From assembly GCF_900169565.1 (NCBI RefSeq), contig NZ_LT828648.1, forward strand, positions 1,552,876-1,616,875: a stretch of 64,000 nt of DNA, written 5' to 3'. The notes under the pieces are model-generated. The model was given only the letters and a program-made list of their open reading frames with translations, was not told the origin of the DNA and ran no database searches. Position 1 is the first letter of the stretch, and each line of letters starts with the position of its first letter. The translations under genes and the position numbers were made by a program. This DNA comes from Nitrospira japonica (GTDB lineage Bacteria; Nitrospirota; Nitrospiria; Nitrospirales; Nitrospiraceae). This document shows positions 37,501 through 45,459 of the stretch, in pieces.

Positions 37501-37714
37501 GGGTTTTGTGCCCATGGCGCTTTCGACGTCGGCCGGTGCGGAGGTGCAGCAACCGCTCGCGACCGTCGTGATCGGTGGTCTGGTGACGTCCACCGCGCTG
37601 ACACTGCTGGTGCTTCCGACCCTGTATGTCTGGGAGGAGCGTCTTCAAGAGGCCTGGGGACGGCGGAGGAACAAACCAGAGCAAATCCCGGAAGGTTCTA
37701 CTCAGCAGGTATAG
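34568..37714 (+). CDS. czcA: Heavy-metal RND efflux pump (CzcA/CusA family)
   Basis: A 1048-residue proton-driven pump with twelve predicted transmembrane helices and two large periplasmic loops. The start used is the ATG preceded by AAAAAAGG. The helix 4 motif is DFGLIVDGAVVMVEN, containing the Asp-Asp-Glu set of CzcA-type (Co/Zn/Cd) pumps, rather than the VGAMVDAAIVMIEN type of CusA. Divalent metal export is therefore predicted, although the locus lies beside a Cu(I) ATPase. It is the last gene of the C-B-A operon. Confidence 0.92.
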   Translation: MLNALFEFSLRNRFLIFTFVLLVVFAGVYSMRQLPIDAVPDVTPNQVQILTNSPGLGPVEVETFITFPVETALSGLPGITVIRSVSRFGLSAVTVYFEEGMDIYFCRRLVMERLPRAQQAIPPGFGNPEMGPISTGLGEIFQFEVKGQGFSLMQLRTILDWDIALKLRSVPGVVEVNSYGGELQTYEVVLDAAKLVAYNIPIGRVFEAIERNNANAGGGYIVHAQEQYLIRGEGLVQNLEDLNNIVVATRHDGTPIYIRHIAQTRFEPMVRQGAVTRDERGEIVTGVVLMLIGENSRVVVDRIKAKLDDIKKSLPPGVTIDPYYDRTDLVRSTIRTVTTNLTEGAVLVIAVLFLLLGNLRAGLIVATMIPLSMLVAMTGMLATGISGNLMSLGAIDFGLIVDGAVVMVENIMRHLADRQKALQSRLDPDQIRQLILQSGHEVLRPIFFAVGIIIIVYLPILTLQGVEGKMFRPMAVTVIFALVAALVLAFTVTPVLASIFLRRDVSEEDTSVVRWAQCVYRPLLLRTMRHPLLTGSAAALVFAGSIAVASFLGAEFIPKLDEGAIALQAWRFPSVALEESVRSTSRIGEVLRKFPEVATIVPRTGRPEIATDPMGVEVSDVYIILKPRSEWKTGATKDALIEAFDSALKAAVPGTIFSYSQPIELRVQELIAGVRSDIAITIFGEDMNTLKRLGDQVVQVVSRVPGAADTKAEQVAGMPYLRVIINREAIARYGINASEILETVEAFGGRVAGQVIKGNQRFFIQVRFRPEDRANIDRIKDIRVADPAGRQIPLSQLADIRTETGLAQISRENIHRRLAVETNVRGRDLARFVADAQRDVEAQLPLPKGYWIEWGGQFEQLQEASTRLAFVVPAASFLIFVLLYSTFNAVRPAALIFLNIPLAATGGIFALALRGMPFSISAGIGFVALFGVAVLNGVVLMSYILDLQAKGLSRVEAAIQGAMIRLRPVLMTALVASLGFVPMALSTSAGAEVQQPLATVVIGGLVTSTALTLLVLPTLYVWEERLQEAWGRRRNKPEQIPEGSTQQV

Positions 37715-37854
37715 GTCCTCTCTGAAAGAAGATTGTGAGTCGCTTCAGTAGATGGTCTGCTTGCCTCATGTGGAATATGAGTGCGTCATTCCGCAACGCA
37801 TGCTAGGCTACAGGCGCTTCTCGATCCCCAAAACCAGACGGAACGGCTCAGGAG

Positions 37855-39276
37855 ATGCGTGTGGTCCAATCGGCTATCGGATGGTTCTGTGCGGCGGTCT
37901 GTGTTCTCATGCCGGCACTGTCGATGAACGAAGCGAGAGCCGGTAGTCGCCTGGTTGCGGTCAGCGGCGCGTCCGACCTTCAACAGCAAATCAAGGACAC
38001 GGCGGCGAAAGTGATCCCCGCCGTCGTCAGCATCGCCTCCACCGTCATGGTGAAGGATCAAGCGTTCACGGATGAAACCCTGCCGTTCGGCCTGTTCAAA
38101 GACCCCCCGGCGCGTCGGCAATACGGACAAGGCTCCGGGGTCATCGTTTCCCCGGACGGGTACATCGTGACGAATCACCACGTCGTGGCCGATGCCGTGG
38201 ACGTGGAGGTGGTGCTGGCCGACCGCCGCCAGTACAAGGGCAAAGTCGTCGCCACGGATCCGAGGACCGATGTGGCGGTGGTGAAGATTCAGGCGACGAA
38301 TCTTCCGACGGTTCCCTGGGGCGATTCGGGTCGTCTGGCGGTCGGAGATTTTGTCTTGGCCATCGGCAACCCTCTTGGGTTGAGCCGCACGGCGACCTTC
38401 GGCATCGTCAGCGCGGTGGGACGGGCCGATGTGGGCGTGGCCGATTTCGAGGATTTCATCCAAACGGATGCGCCGATCAATCCGGGAAACTCCGGCGGCG
38501 CGCTGGTGAACATCCGTGGAGAATTGATCGGCATCAACACGGCCATCGCCAGTCCCACCGGGGGCAGCGTGGGAGTGGGATTTGCCATACCCAGCAACAT
38601 GGCCAGGGCGGCGATGCAGAGCCTGATCAAGACCGGGCGTGTCGTCCGAGGATTTCTCGGCGCGTCGACCCAGGACGTTTCGCCGACTTTGGGGAAGATT
38701 TTCCACTTGCCTGACGTGAAGGGCGCCATCGTCACGGACCTGCAGCCGAAGGGATCGGCGGAGAAAGCCGGCTTGAAGCGCGGGGACGTGATCGAGCGGT
38801 TCGACGGACACGACGTGATGGACAGTGGCCATCTGCGCAATCTTGTGGCCGCCGTCCCCATCGGCAGCAAACATCGGCTCGACGTGATTCGCGACGGTAA
38901 GGCGGTACAGATGGAGTTGGTCGTCCAGGAGGCGCCGAAGGACCGCCCGAAGCGGAGTCAGTCCGCCGTGGCCGAGGCGGCCGTTTCGCAACATCCCCTG
39001 TCAGGCGTGGTCTTCGACGACGTGACGCCCCCGCTTGCCCGGCAGATGGATTTGCCCGTCAACAGCGGAGTGGTCGTCACCGACATGGAAGAAGGCAGTC
39101 TGGCAGAGTCTTCCGGCCTGCAGCCCGGTGACGTGATCCTTGAACTCAACCGGCAGCCGATTCCCAACTTCGCCACGTTCCAGCGATTGGCGGATCCCAT
39201 GAAGCCCACCGACCTGGCCCTGCTGCTGGTCAACCGGCAGGGGACGGTGCTCTACATTCCCGTGCGTAGCGAATAG
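37855..39276 (+). CDS. Periplasmic serine protease of the HtrA/DegP family
   Basis: A 473-residue trypsin-like protease with signal peptide (to about residue 29; CTCAGGAG before ATG). Catalytic His (VTNHHVV), Asp (DPRTDVAVV) and Ser (INPGNSGGAL) are intact, followed by two PDZ domains (about 255-350 and 375-470, with GSAEKAGLKRGD and SLAESSGLQPGD). It degrades or chaperones misfolded envelope proteins. Its place after the metal efflux operon suggests a link with metal-induced envelope stress (inference). Confidence 0.93.
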   Translation: MRVVQSAIGWFCAAVCVLMPALSMNEARAGSRLVAVSGASDLQQQIKDTAAKVIPAVVSIASTVMVKDQAFTDETLPFGLFKDPPARRQYGQGSGVIVSPDGYIVTNHHVVADAVDVEVVLADRRQYKGKVVATDPRTDVAVVKIQATNLPTVPWGDSGRLAVGDFVLAIGNPLGLSRTATFGIVSAVGRADVGVADFEDFIQTDAPINPGNSGGALVNIRGELIGINTAIASPTGGSVGVGFAIPSNMARAAMQSLIKTGRVVRGFLGASTQDVSPTLGKIFHLPDVKGAIVTDLQPKGSAEKAGLKRGDVIERFDGHDVMDSGHLRNLVAAVPIGSKHRLDVIRDGKAVQMELVVQEAPKDRPKRSQSAVAEAAVSQHPLSGVVFDDVTPPLARQMDLPVNSGVVVTDMEEGSLAESSGLQPGDVILELNRQPIPNFATFQRLADPMKPTDLALLLVNRQGTVLYIPVRSE

Positions 39277-39446
39277 CAACGCATTTCCAGCACGTCAGCC
39301 TTCCATGCCCGGAGGGTTTTTACCACCTCGATCCAGGGTTTGCACGGCTGTGTTCGCAGGACCGTTTCGGGCACTTTTTATCAAGCATGGCCATTGCCAC
39401 CACAACGAGCGTGCCAGCGATCGGTTGCTCCGATCTGTGATCTCCG

Positions 39447-39878
39447 ATGCGACGATTCAAGTTCATCTTAAAATGGATCTTCGGTGTGTTGTTCGTGCTG
39501 GCCGGGTTGAACCATTTTCGTGTGACGGACTTTTACCTGCGCATGATGCCGCCGTATCTTCCCTGGCACCTTGCGTCGGTGTACGTCAGTGGCATTGCCG
39601 AAATCGCCCTGGGAGCATTGCTCCTCGTTCCCCGGCTGCAGCGGCTGGCCGCATGGGGGTTGATCGCATTGCTCGTTGCCGTGTTTCCCGCCAACGTTCA
39701 CATGGCGGTGCATCCTGAGCTGTTTCCTGAATTCGACGCAGCGTTGTTATGGTGGCGGCTTCCTGTGCAAGCCCTGCTTATCGGCTGGGCCTGTTGGTAT
39801 ACCGGCGGCTCCGTGAAACACGGTAATATTACCGCTCAGACGCCGGTGTTAAAGCCAATCCCTCGACGACAAAATTGA
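39447..39878 (+). CDS. DoxX-family membrane protein
   Basis: A 143-residue protein with four hydrophobic segments (about 5-24, 45-62, 68-88 and 104-122). The conserved start FGVLFVLAGLNHFRVTDFYLRMMPPYLPW is typical of DoxX-like proteins. Function in this organism is unknown. Its last 50 bp overlap the convergent lipase-like gene. Confidence 0.82.
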   Translation: MRRFKFILKWIFGVLFVLAGLNHFRVTDFYLRMMPPYLPWHLASVYVSGIAEIALGALLLVPRLQRLAAWGLIALLVAVFPANVHMAVHPELFPEFDAALLWWRLPVQALLIGWACWYTGGSVKHGNITAQTPVLKPIPRRQN

Positions 39879-41121
39879 GAATGTCGCGCCTGATGTCTTT
39901 GCGGTTCATCAGGTCAATGTGCGTCGCTTCATAAGTACGCCCATTGAGGGCCAGTCGTTTGGCATAGGCATCCGGCGGGACGCTCGCCCGGCGTGTAACC
40001 GTTCCATCTCCGTCTTCGAAGACGCTATTCTCCTGGACGCCGGCCTGCCGTGAACTCACCCCATCATCGAAACGAACGGAGGAGCGTCCCGTGGCGTGAT
40101 CGTTCAGTCGTCCTTTCGCCAACGTTGACGTGCCAATACCGACGATCGACATCAGAGAGCAGCCGGCGGCACGATCGTGAGTCGACGGACGATTCACGAG
40201 ATCGTGGAAGCGACCGGCGATCTCCAACCACCTGACGGTATACGCAAGCCGCTTGTTGCCGACGTCTGGCGCGAGACCGTCTTTGTCACGGAGGAGCCCC
40301 CACTGATAGCGGGCCCAGTTCGAGGCATCGCCGATCAGGCCCTGCCGTTCGGTCCCGTTTGGCGTGAGCAAACGGTCCGAATCCGCCCGGGGCAACACGT
40401 AATAGCTGGCGGGGAACGAAGAGACGGCTTCAAAGTTGAGCAGAGTATCGTTCAATCCGATCGGCCGGCCGTAAATCATATTTCGGAACGTTGCCATCGA
40501 GCCGTCGAATGGAACCCCGGCCAAGACCACTGTCCGCACCTCGTTCGCTCCCTTCCAAGTCTCAGTCGCGGTCTGGATCTCCTGTGCACCATATCGGAGA
40601 TAATACGAGGCGATAAGCCCTCCCATGCTGTGGGCAACGAGGGCAATCCGATCAATCCCGCGACGCTTGAGATTGACGACGGTTTCATCAAGATGCCGGA
40701 CCGCCCGCATCAGGTCGTCCCGCCAGTCATAATCCATCGAGACGACGGTCAATCCTGCCTCCTGGAACGTCTTCAGCAGTGCCCCATAACCGTCAATGTG
40801 ATAGAGCCAGGGTACTATGGGAATCTCACGCAGGATTTCGTCGGGTCGAACGAGGGGCCCGTCCAGCCCAAGATCGTCGAGCGGAAGGGTCAGCGGCACC
40901 CCGTTGCCCAATGCTTGACCCACGGAAAGCCACATGAGCTTCCCATCGGTCGTTCGAGAGAGTTTCGTCCCATAGTAACCAGGTATGAGGATGACGGCGG
41001 ACCGGGGTGACGCGGTCGCAGAACTTTCAGGGGTGTGGTTCGCGCAACCATCGTGCGCAAGGAGGCTGATGAGAAGACACCCAGCCACAAAGAAGCGATG
41101 GACGGGACCAATCTTTAACAT
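39829..41121 (-). CDS. Secreted LCAT-like alpha/beta-hydrolase
   Basis: A 430-residue protein of the lecithin:cholesterol acyltransferase fold. The N-terminal signal region ends near LLAHDGCANH, a possible lipobox. The oxyanion region VILIPGYYGTKLSR, the nucleophile elbow LVAHSMGGLIAS (Ser), a late acidic residue (FEDGDGTV) and His (YEATHIDLM) complete the triad. It probably acts on lipids or acyl esters in the envelope. Convergent with doxX and divergent from nikR. Confidence 0.75.
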   Translation of the reverse strand: MLKIGPVHRFFVAGCLLISLLAHDGCANHTPESSATASPRSAVILIPGYYGTKLSRTTDGKLMWLSVGQALGNGVPLTLPLDDLGLDGPLVRPDEILREIPIVPWLYHIDGYGALLKTFQEAGLTVVSMDYDWRDDLMRAVRHLDETVVNLKRRGIDRIALVAHSMGGLIASYYLRYGAQEIQTATETWKGANEVRTVVLAGVPFDGSMATFRNMIYGRPIGLNDTLLNFEAVSSFPASYYVLPRADSDRLLTPNGTERQGLIGDASNWARYQWGLLRDKDGLAPDVGNKRLAYTVRWLEIAGRFHDLVNRPSTHDRAAGCSLMSIVGIGTSTLAKGRLNDHATGRSSVRFDDGVSSRQAGVQENSVFEDGDGTVTRRASVPPDAYAKRLALNGRTYEATHIDLMNRKDIRRDILNFVVEGLALTPASER

Positions 41122-41372
41122 TCCATCGAAGACAATGATGAATCCTGGAGTGAATATGCCGGGAGCTGGTCTCTCCGGAGCCGCGCGGCATTTCTGACGG
41201 GTTTCCCCATATTATGTGATTCAACGCTGTTCCCACCACTGGAGAACACCCGAACTGCCGCCGAGCGGGTCAGACCTCGCCAGCGGCCCATCCCGACATC
41301 AGAAAAGTTCGTCCGGCATGCAGATGCCGGTTTGGAGCGCGTGCCCCGCCCATTGACGGGCACGGCGCCACG

Positions 41373-41404
41373 GTGCTATGAATTTCCCATTCGTGCTACG
41401 AATT
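41373..41404 (+). promoter_or_regulatory. Direct repeat upstream of nikR
   Basis: GTGCTATGAATT (41373-41384) and GTGCTACGAATT (41393-41404) repeat with an exact 20-bp period, about two helical turns. The second copy ends 12 bp before the nikR ATG. Just upstream, CGTGCCC-N11-GGGCACG (about 41339-41363) forms a 7-bp dyad. These could serve autoregulation or be the promoter region of nikR. Confidence 0.35.
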
Positions 41405-41416
41405 GAGGACCGGACG

Positions 41417-41839
41417 ATGAAAAAATTGGTGCGTTTCGGCGTGTCCCTCGATCATCACCTCTTGGACGGCTTCGATCGTCATATCGAACGGCGTAAATAT
41501 ACGAACCGATCGGAAGCCCTACGAGATCTGATCCGCGATCAACTCGTCAGCCAGGAATGGACAGGCGAAGCGGACAAGGAATCGGTAGCGACCATCACGT
41601 TCGTGTACGACCATCACGTCCGCGATCTCAGTGGAAAGCTCACGCACATTCAGCATGATTTTCAGGGCCACATCCTGGCGGGCATGCACGTGCACCTGGA
41701 CCATAACCACTGTCTGGAGGTGCTGGTGGTCAAGGGAAAAGGCTCGCAGATCCGAGCGGTTGCCGATGCCTTGGTGAGCGTGAAGGGCGTGAAGCACGGC
41801 AAGTTGACCATGACGACAACCGGGAAGGGCTTGGCGTGA
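41417..41839 (+). CDS. nikR: Nickel-responsive regulator NikR
   Basis: A 140-residue regulator with an N-terminal ribbon-helix-helix domain (about 1-45, RFGVSLDHHLLDGFD, RSEALRDLIRDQL) and a C-terminal ACT-like nickel domain. The four square-planar nickel ligands known in E. coli (His76, His87, His89, Cys95) map to His80, His91, His93 and Cys99 with identical spacing (QHDF, HVHLDHNHC). The start is the internal ATG (MKKLVRFGV) with GAGG upstream. Nearest targets are the genes that follow, and a perfect palindrome lies before the TonB receptor at 42384. Confidence 0.93.
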   Translation: MKKLVRFGVSLDHHLLDGFDRHIERRKYTNRSEALRDLIRDQLVSQEWTGEADKESVATITFVYDHHVRDLSGKLTHIQHDFQGHILAGMHVHLDHNHCLEVLVVKGKGSQIRAVADALVSVKGVKHGKLTMTTTGKGLA

Positions 41840-41842
41840 CTG

Positions 41843-42268
41843 ATGCGCGTCTGCGTAATCGACGGTCATGGGGGCGGATTGGGGAGTCGTCTGGTACGGG
41901 AACTCCGTGCCGATCTGAGTCCCGGCCACGAATTGATCGGTTTGGGCATGACCCAAGCCGCGGCGGCGGCGATGGGGGAAGCCGGTGCCGCCCGCATCTG
42001 CATAGGTCCCGAGGCCATTACCGAAACGGTTCGAACCGCCGATGTGATTCTCGCTCCGCTCAATGTGTTGTTTCCGGATCGAGATCAACGGGAAGTCACC
42101 GCGACCATGGTGCAGACGATCCTCGAGGCCCGGTGCAGGAAGATCCTGCTGCCTCTCAATCGGTTTCGCGTCGAAGTGGCCGGAACGGAATCGCACAAGC
42201 TTGAGCACTTGATTACCACCTCGCTCTCGCGTGTGCGTACATTGTTGAGCGCCGTTCCCGAGTCCTGA
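41843..42268 (+). CDS. DUF3842-type protein
   Basis: A 141-residue cytoplasmic protein starting MRVCVIDGHGGGLGSRLV, with a dinucleotide-binding-like glycine-rich loop. It continues with ADVILAPLNVLFPD and CRKILLPLNRFRVEVAG, matching the DUF3842 family. No biochemical function is established. It starts 3 bp after the nikR stop, so the two form an operon. Confidence 0.8.
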   Translation: MRVCVIDGHGGGLGSRLVRELRADLSPGHELIGLGMTQAAAAAMGEAGAARICIGPEAITETVRTADVILAPLNVLFPDRDQREVTATMVQTILEARCRKILLPLNRFRVEVAGTESHKLEHLITTSLSRVRTLLSAVPES

Positions 42269-42307
42269 TTATTGTTCCTCCCGTATTCCGTCCCGTTCAT
42301 TCTCAGG

Positions 42308-42344
42308 CCACGAAGGTCTGATCCTGTTCTTTTGACCTTCGTGG
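42308..42344. promoter_or_regulatory. Candidate NikR operator (perfect 11-bp dyad)
   Basis: CCACGAAGGTC and GACCTTCGTGG are perfect inverted repeats 15 bp apart, in the gap before the TonB receptor start. The wide spacing of two half-sites fits NikR, whose known operators have half-sites 13-16 bp apart. A second, imperfect dyad (TTGGCCCACGT / ACGTGGCCCAA, 10 of 11 pairs) follows at about 42352-42384. A terminator for the nikR operon is the alternative, but no T-run follows. Confidence 0.5.
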
Positions 42345-42383
42345 GCTGCCGTTGGCCCACGTGATCGATGGAGACGTGGCCCA

Positions 42384-44444
42384 ATGTCGGCAAGGCTGCT
42401 GCCAATCCGTTCCACCGTTGCCGCGGTTCTGGTCTCGCTCTGCCTGCAGCCCCTCACAGTCCTTGCGCATGATCCCGACGCCGAGGTGCTGGAGGTTCCG
42501 GAGGTGGACGTCGTCACCGATCGCCCGGTCGCCGCGTCGTCCCAGCAGTTTATCCCGGATAAGGAATATCTCCTTCAGCCCCAGGGTCGGCCGGCTCAGG
42601 TCCTCCGGCTCATTCCGGGCTTCATCGCGGTGGAACATTCGGGCGGTGCGGGCAAGGCCGATCAATATTTCGTGCGCGGATTCGACGCCGATCACGGCAC
42701 CGACGTGGCGTTTTTTACCGACGGGATGCCCATCAATTTTCGCTCCCACGCCCACGGCCAGGGATATGCCGATCTGAACTTCATCATTCCGGAGACGATC
42801 GAGGGCGTGGATGCCGCCAAGGGCGCGTACCTTCCGGAGGTCGGAGACTTCAATACGGCAGCCGCGGTCAACTTTCGAACGCGCGAGGTCGTCAAAGAAG
42901 GCATTGTCCAAGCCGCAGGCGGACAATTTGATACGCAACGATATGTCCTGATGTTCTCTCCGACAAAGGACAAGGTCCGTACCCTCCTGGCAGGAGAGGC
43001 CTATTACACGAACGGGCCGTTTCTCAACGACAATAGATACTTTCGGGCCAATGTGCTTGGGAAACTGACAACGAATTTTTCCAGCCGTGACGAATTTTCA
43101 CTGACCGGCAGCTATCAACACGCGAAATGGAATGCCTCCGGGGAAATACCCCAGAGAGCCGTCGACGACGGAACACTCGACCGCTTTGGTGCCATCGATC
43201 CTTCCGAAGGGGGGAATACCACGAGGGCCACCGTCCGCATGAATTATCACTATGACACGGTGTCCGACGGGCAATTTTTCGCCAATGCCTATGGTCAATA
43301 CTACAAGTTCGATCTCTATACAAACTTCACCTTTTTTTTGAATGACCCGGTCAACGGCGACGGCATTCAGCAATCGGACCGACGAGGCATTTACGGAGGC
43401 GACATCGGATACAAGCAACGGGCCGAACCGTTCGGGATGCCCGCTATCGGGATGATCGGATTGCAGGTCCGAGTCGACGATATCCACGCGCGGCTCGGAA
43501 CCCAAACGACGCGTGTACCAACGGGGGTGACGACCGATAGCAACATTCTTGAGGCCTCCTATGAGCCGTATGTCAAAGCCGAGCTACAACCGGCTTCCTG
43601 GATGAGATTGTCGGGCGGGCTTCGTGCGCCCCTCTTTACGTTTGATGTGAATAATCAATGCAGTACGTGTGTGGAGCAGCCTGCCGGACGGAAGACCTCC
43701 AGCATGGTTCTGCCGAAGGCCAATCTTGTCTTGGGGCCCTGGTTCAAAACGGAGTTCTTTGCGAACTATGGCCAAGGCTACCACAGCAACGACGCGAGGT
43801 CGGCCGTGGCGATCGATTCGGTTCCATTGGCTCGCGCGCAGACGTACGAGGTCGGTCTGCGCGCCCAACCGTGGGGACCGGATGGCGTGATGCTCACCGC
43901 TTCCCTCTGGGCGATCGATCTTCAATCGGAATTGGTATTCGTCGGTGACGAAGGCACGACGGAAAACAGAGGTCCCACGCGCCGCCGAGGCGTTGAAGTG
44001 GCCGCGCGGGGGCAGATTTGGGGACCGCTCTATTTCAACGGCCATCTCGCCTACACGAAGTCGGAATTTACGAATGGTGATGCCATTCCGCTGGCGCCCG
44101 AACTCACCGCCTACGGAGCCTTGCTGCTACAGTGGCCGGAAGGTTTGCGATCGCAGTTGCAGGCGACGTACATGGGCGTTCGGCCGTTGATTGAAGACCG
44201 GAGCGTCAAGGCACCCTCCTGGGTCGACTTCGATCTCTCCGAACGATATCTCTTGCCGGTCAAACTGCCCCACGGAAGGCTCGAGGCCTTTCTGTTCATC
44301 CAAAACTTGCTCGATACGAAATGGGAGCAGGCCACGTTCTACTTTGAGTCGCGGTTGCGTAACGAAGCAGCCGGAGTCAACGACATCCATTTCGTTCCGG
44401 GTAATCCGCGGTTCTTCATGGGCGGTCTGGCCTGGTATTTCTAG
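42384..44444 (+). CDS. TonB-dependent outer-membrane receptor, copy 2 (predicted nickel uptake)
   Basis: A 686-residue receptor with signal peptide (to about residue 28, VLAHDPDAE). The plug contains QVLRLIPGFIAVEHSGGAGKADQYFVRGFD, with His-rich loops (ADHGTDVAFF, FRSHAHGQGYAD), and the barrel ends MGGLAWYF with terminal Phe. A CSTC pair lies in an outer loop. NikR directly upstream and the dyad at 42308 suggest nickel-controlled uptake of a nickel chelate; in Helicobacter NikR controls the receptor FrpB4. Unrelated in sequence to the receptor at 15634 beyond the fold. Confidence 0.88.
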   Translation: MSARLLPIRSTVAAVLVSLCLQPLTVLAHDPDAEVLEVPEVDVVTDRPVAASSQQFIPDKEYLLQPQGRPAQVLRLIPGFIAVEHSGGAGKADQYFVRGFDADHGTDVAFFTDGMPINFRSHAHGQGYADLNFIIPETIEGVDAAKGAYLPEVGDFNTAAAVNFRTREVVKEGIVQAAGGQFDTQRYVLMFSPTKDKVRTLLAGEAYYTNGPFLNDNRYFRANVLGKLTTNFSSRDEFSLTGSYQHAKWNASGEIPQRAVDDGTLDRFGAIDPSEGGNTTRATVRMNYHYDTVSDGQFFANAYGQYYKFDLYTNFTFFLNDPVNGDGIQQSDRRGIYGGDIGYKQRAEPFGMPAIGMIGLQVRVDDIHARLGTQTTRVPTGVTTDSNILEASYEPYVKAELQPASWMRLSGGLRAPLFTFDVNNQCSTCVEQPAGRKTSSMVLPKANLVLGPWFKTEFFANYGQGYHSNDARSAVAIDSVPLARAQTYEVGLRAQPWGPDGVMLTASLWAIDLQSELVFVGDEGTTENRGPTRRRGVEVAARGQIWGPLYFNGHLAYTKSEFTNGDAIPLAPELTAYGALLLQWPEGLRSQLQATYMGVRPLIEDRSVKAPSWVDFDLSERYLLPVKLPHGRLEAFLFIQNLLDTKWEQATFYFESRLRNEAAGVNDIHFVPGNPRFFMGGLAWYF

Positions 44445-44481
44445 CCGTTTTCTGGCTGATGGATCATTCGAGGAGGAACAC

Positions 44482-45459
44482 ATGAAAGCAACGTCCGTCT
44501 CACAATTCATTCATGTTCATTACCGGCATTTCAACGCCGCGTCCTTGAGGGATGCGTCAAAAGGATATATGTCGCATCTGGACCGAGGTGGACAAATGCT
44601 GGTGACCCTCGCCGGTGCGATGAGTACGGCTGAACTGGGATTGTCCCTTTCAGAAATGATTCGCAGAGACAAGGTTCATGCCATCTGTTGCACCGGAGCC
44701 AATCTTGAGGAGGATGTGTTCAATCTCGTGGCCCACAATCACTATGAACGTATCCCTCATTATCGGGAATTGAGTGCGCACGATGAGCAATCCTTGCTGA
44801 AGCGACACTTGAACCGGGTGACAGACACGTGCATACCGGAAGAGGAGGCGATGCGCCGCGTCGAACGCGCGGTGTTCGAAGAATGGGCATTGGCCGAACG
44901 AAGAGGCGAGCGGCGGTTCCCTCACGAGTTTCTGTACCGGCTGTTGCGGCAGGAGACATTGAAGGCACACTATCAAATCGATCCTCAAGACAGTTGGCTC
45001 TATGCGGCGGCCGAAAAGGACCTTCCGATGTTTGTGCCCGGCTGGGAAGACTCGACGCTGGGGAATATTTACGCGGCCCATTGCATGACGAAAAAACTCC
45101 GCAATGTGCACACGGTACGAACGGGTGTCGAATACATGATGGAATTGGCGGAATGGTACGGGCGCGTCACGGCGACTCAATCCATAGGATTCTTCCAGGT
45201 CGGTGGCGGGATTGCCGGTGACTTTCCGATTTGTGTCGTCCCTATGTTGAGCCAGGACTTACGAAAGGAGAACGTCGCGCTCTGGGGGTACTTCTGTCAG
45301 ATCAGCGATTCGACCACCAGTTACGGATCATATTCTGGAGCCGTCCCCAACGAAAAAATCACGTGGGGGAAATTAGGCGCTGAAACCCCGAAATTCATCA
45401 TCGAGTCGGACGCGACCATTGTCGCTCCGTTGATGTTTGCCTATGTCCTCGAATGGTAA
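44482..45459 (+). CDS. Deoxyhypusine-synthase-like protein
   Basis: A 325-residue protein starting after a strong AGGAGG site. The NAD-binding and active-site features of the deoxyhypusine synthase family are visible: MLVTLAGAMSTAELGLSLSEMIR, ICCTGANLEEDVFNL and, near the C-terminus, SGAVPNEKITWGKL, whose Lys corresponds to the catalytic Lys329 of human DHS. Bacteria lack eIF5A, so another polyamine reaction, such as homospermidine-type synthesis, is likely. It lies 37 bp after the TonB receptor and overlaps hldD. Confidence 0.82.
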   Translation: MKATSVSQFIHVHYRHFNAASLRDASKGYMSHLDRGGQMLVTLAGAMSTAELGLSLSEMIRRDKVHAICCTGANLEEDVFNLVAHNHYERIPHYRELSAHDEQSLLKRHLNRVTDTCIPEEEAMRRVERAVFEEWALAERRGERRFPHEFLYRLLRQETLKAHYQIDPQDSWLYAAAEKDLPMFVPGWEDSTLGNIYAAHCMTKKLRNVHTVRTGVEYMMELAEWYGRVTATQSIGFFQVGGGIAGDFPICVVPMLSQDLRKENVALWGYFCQISDSTTSYGSYSGAVPNEKITWGKLGAETPKFIIESDATIVAPLMFAYVLEW

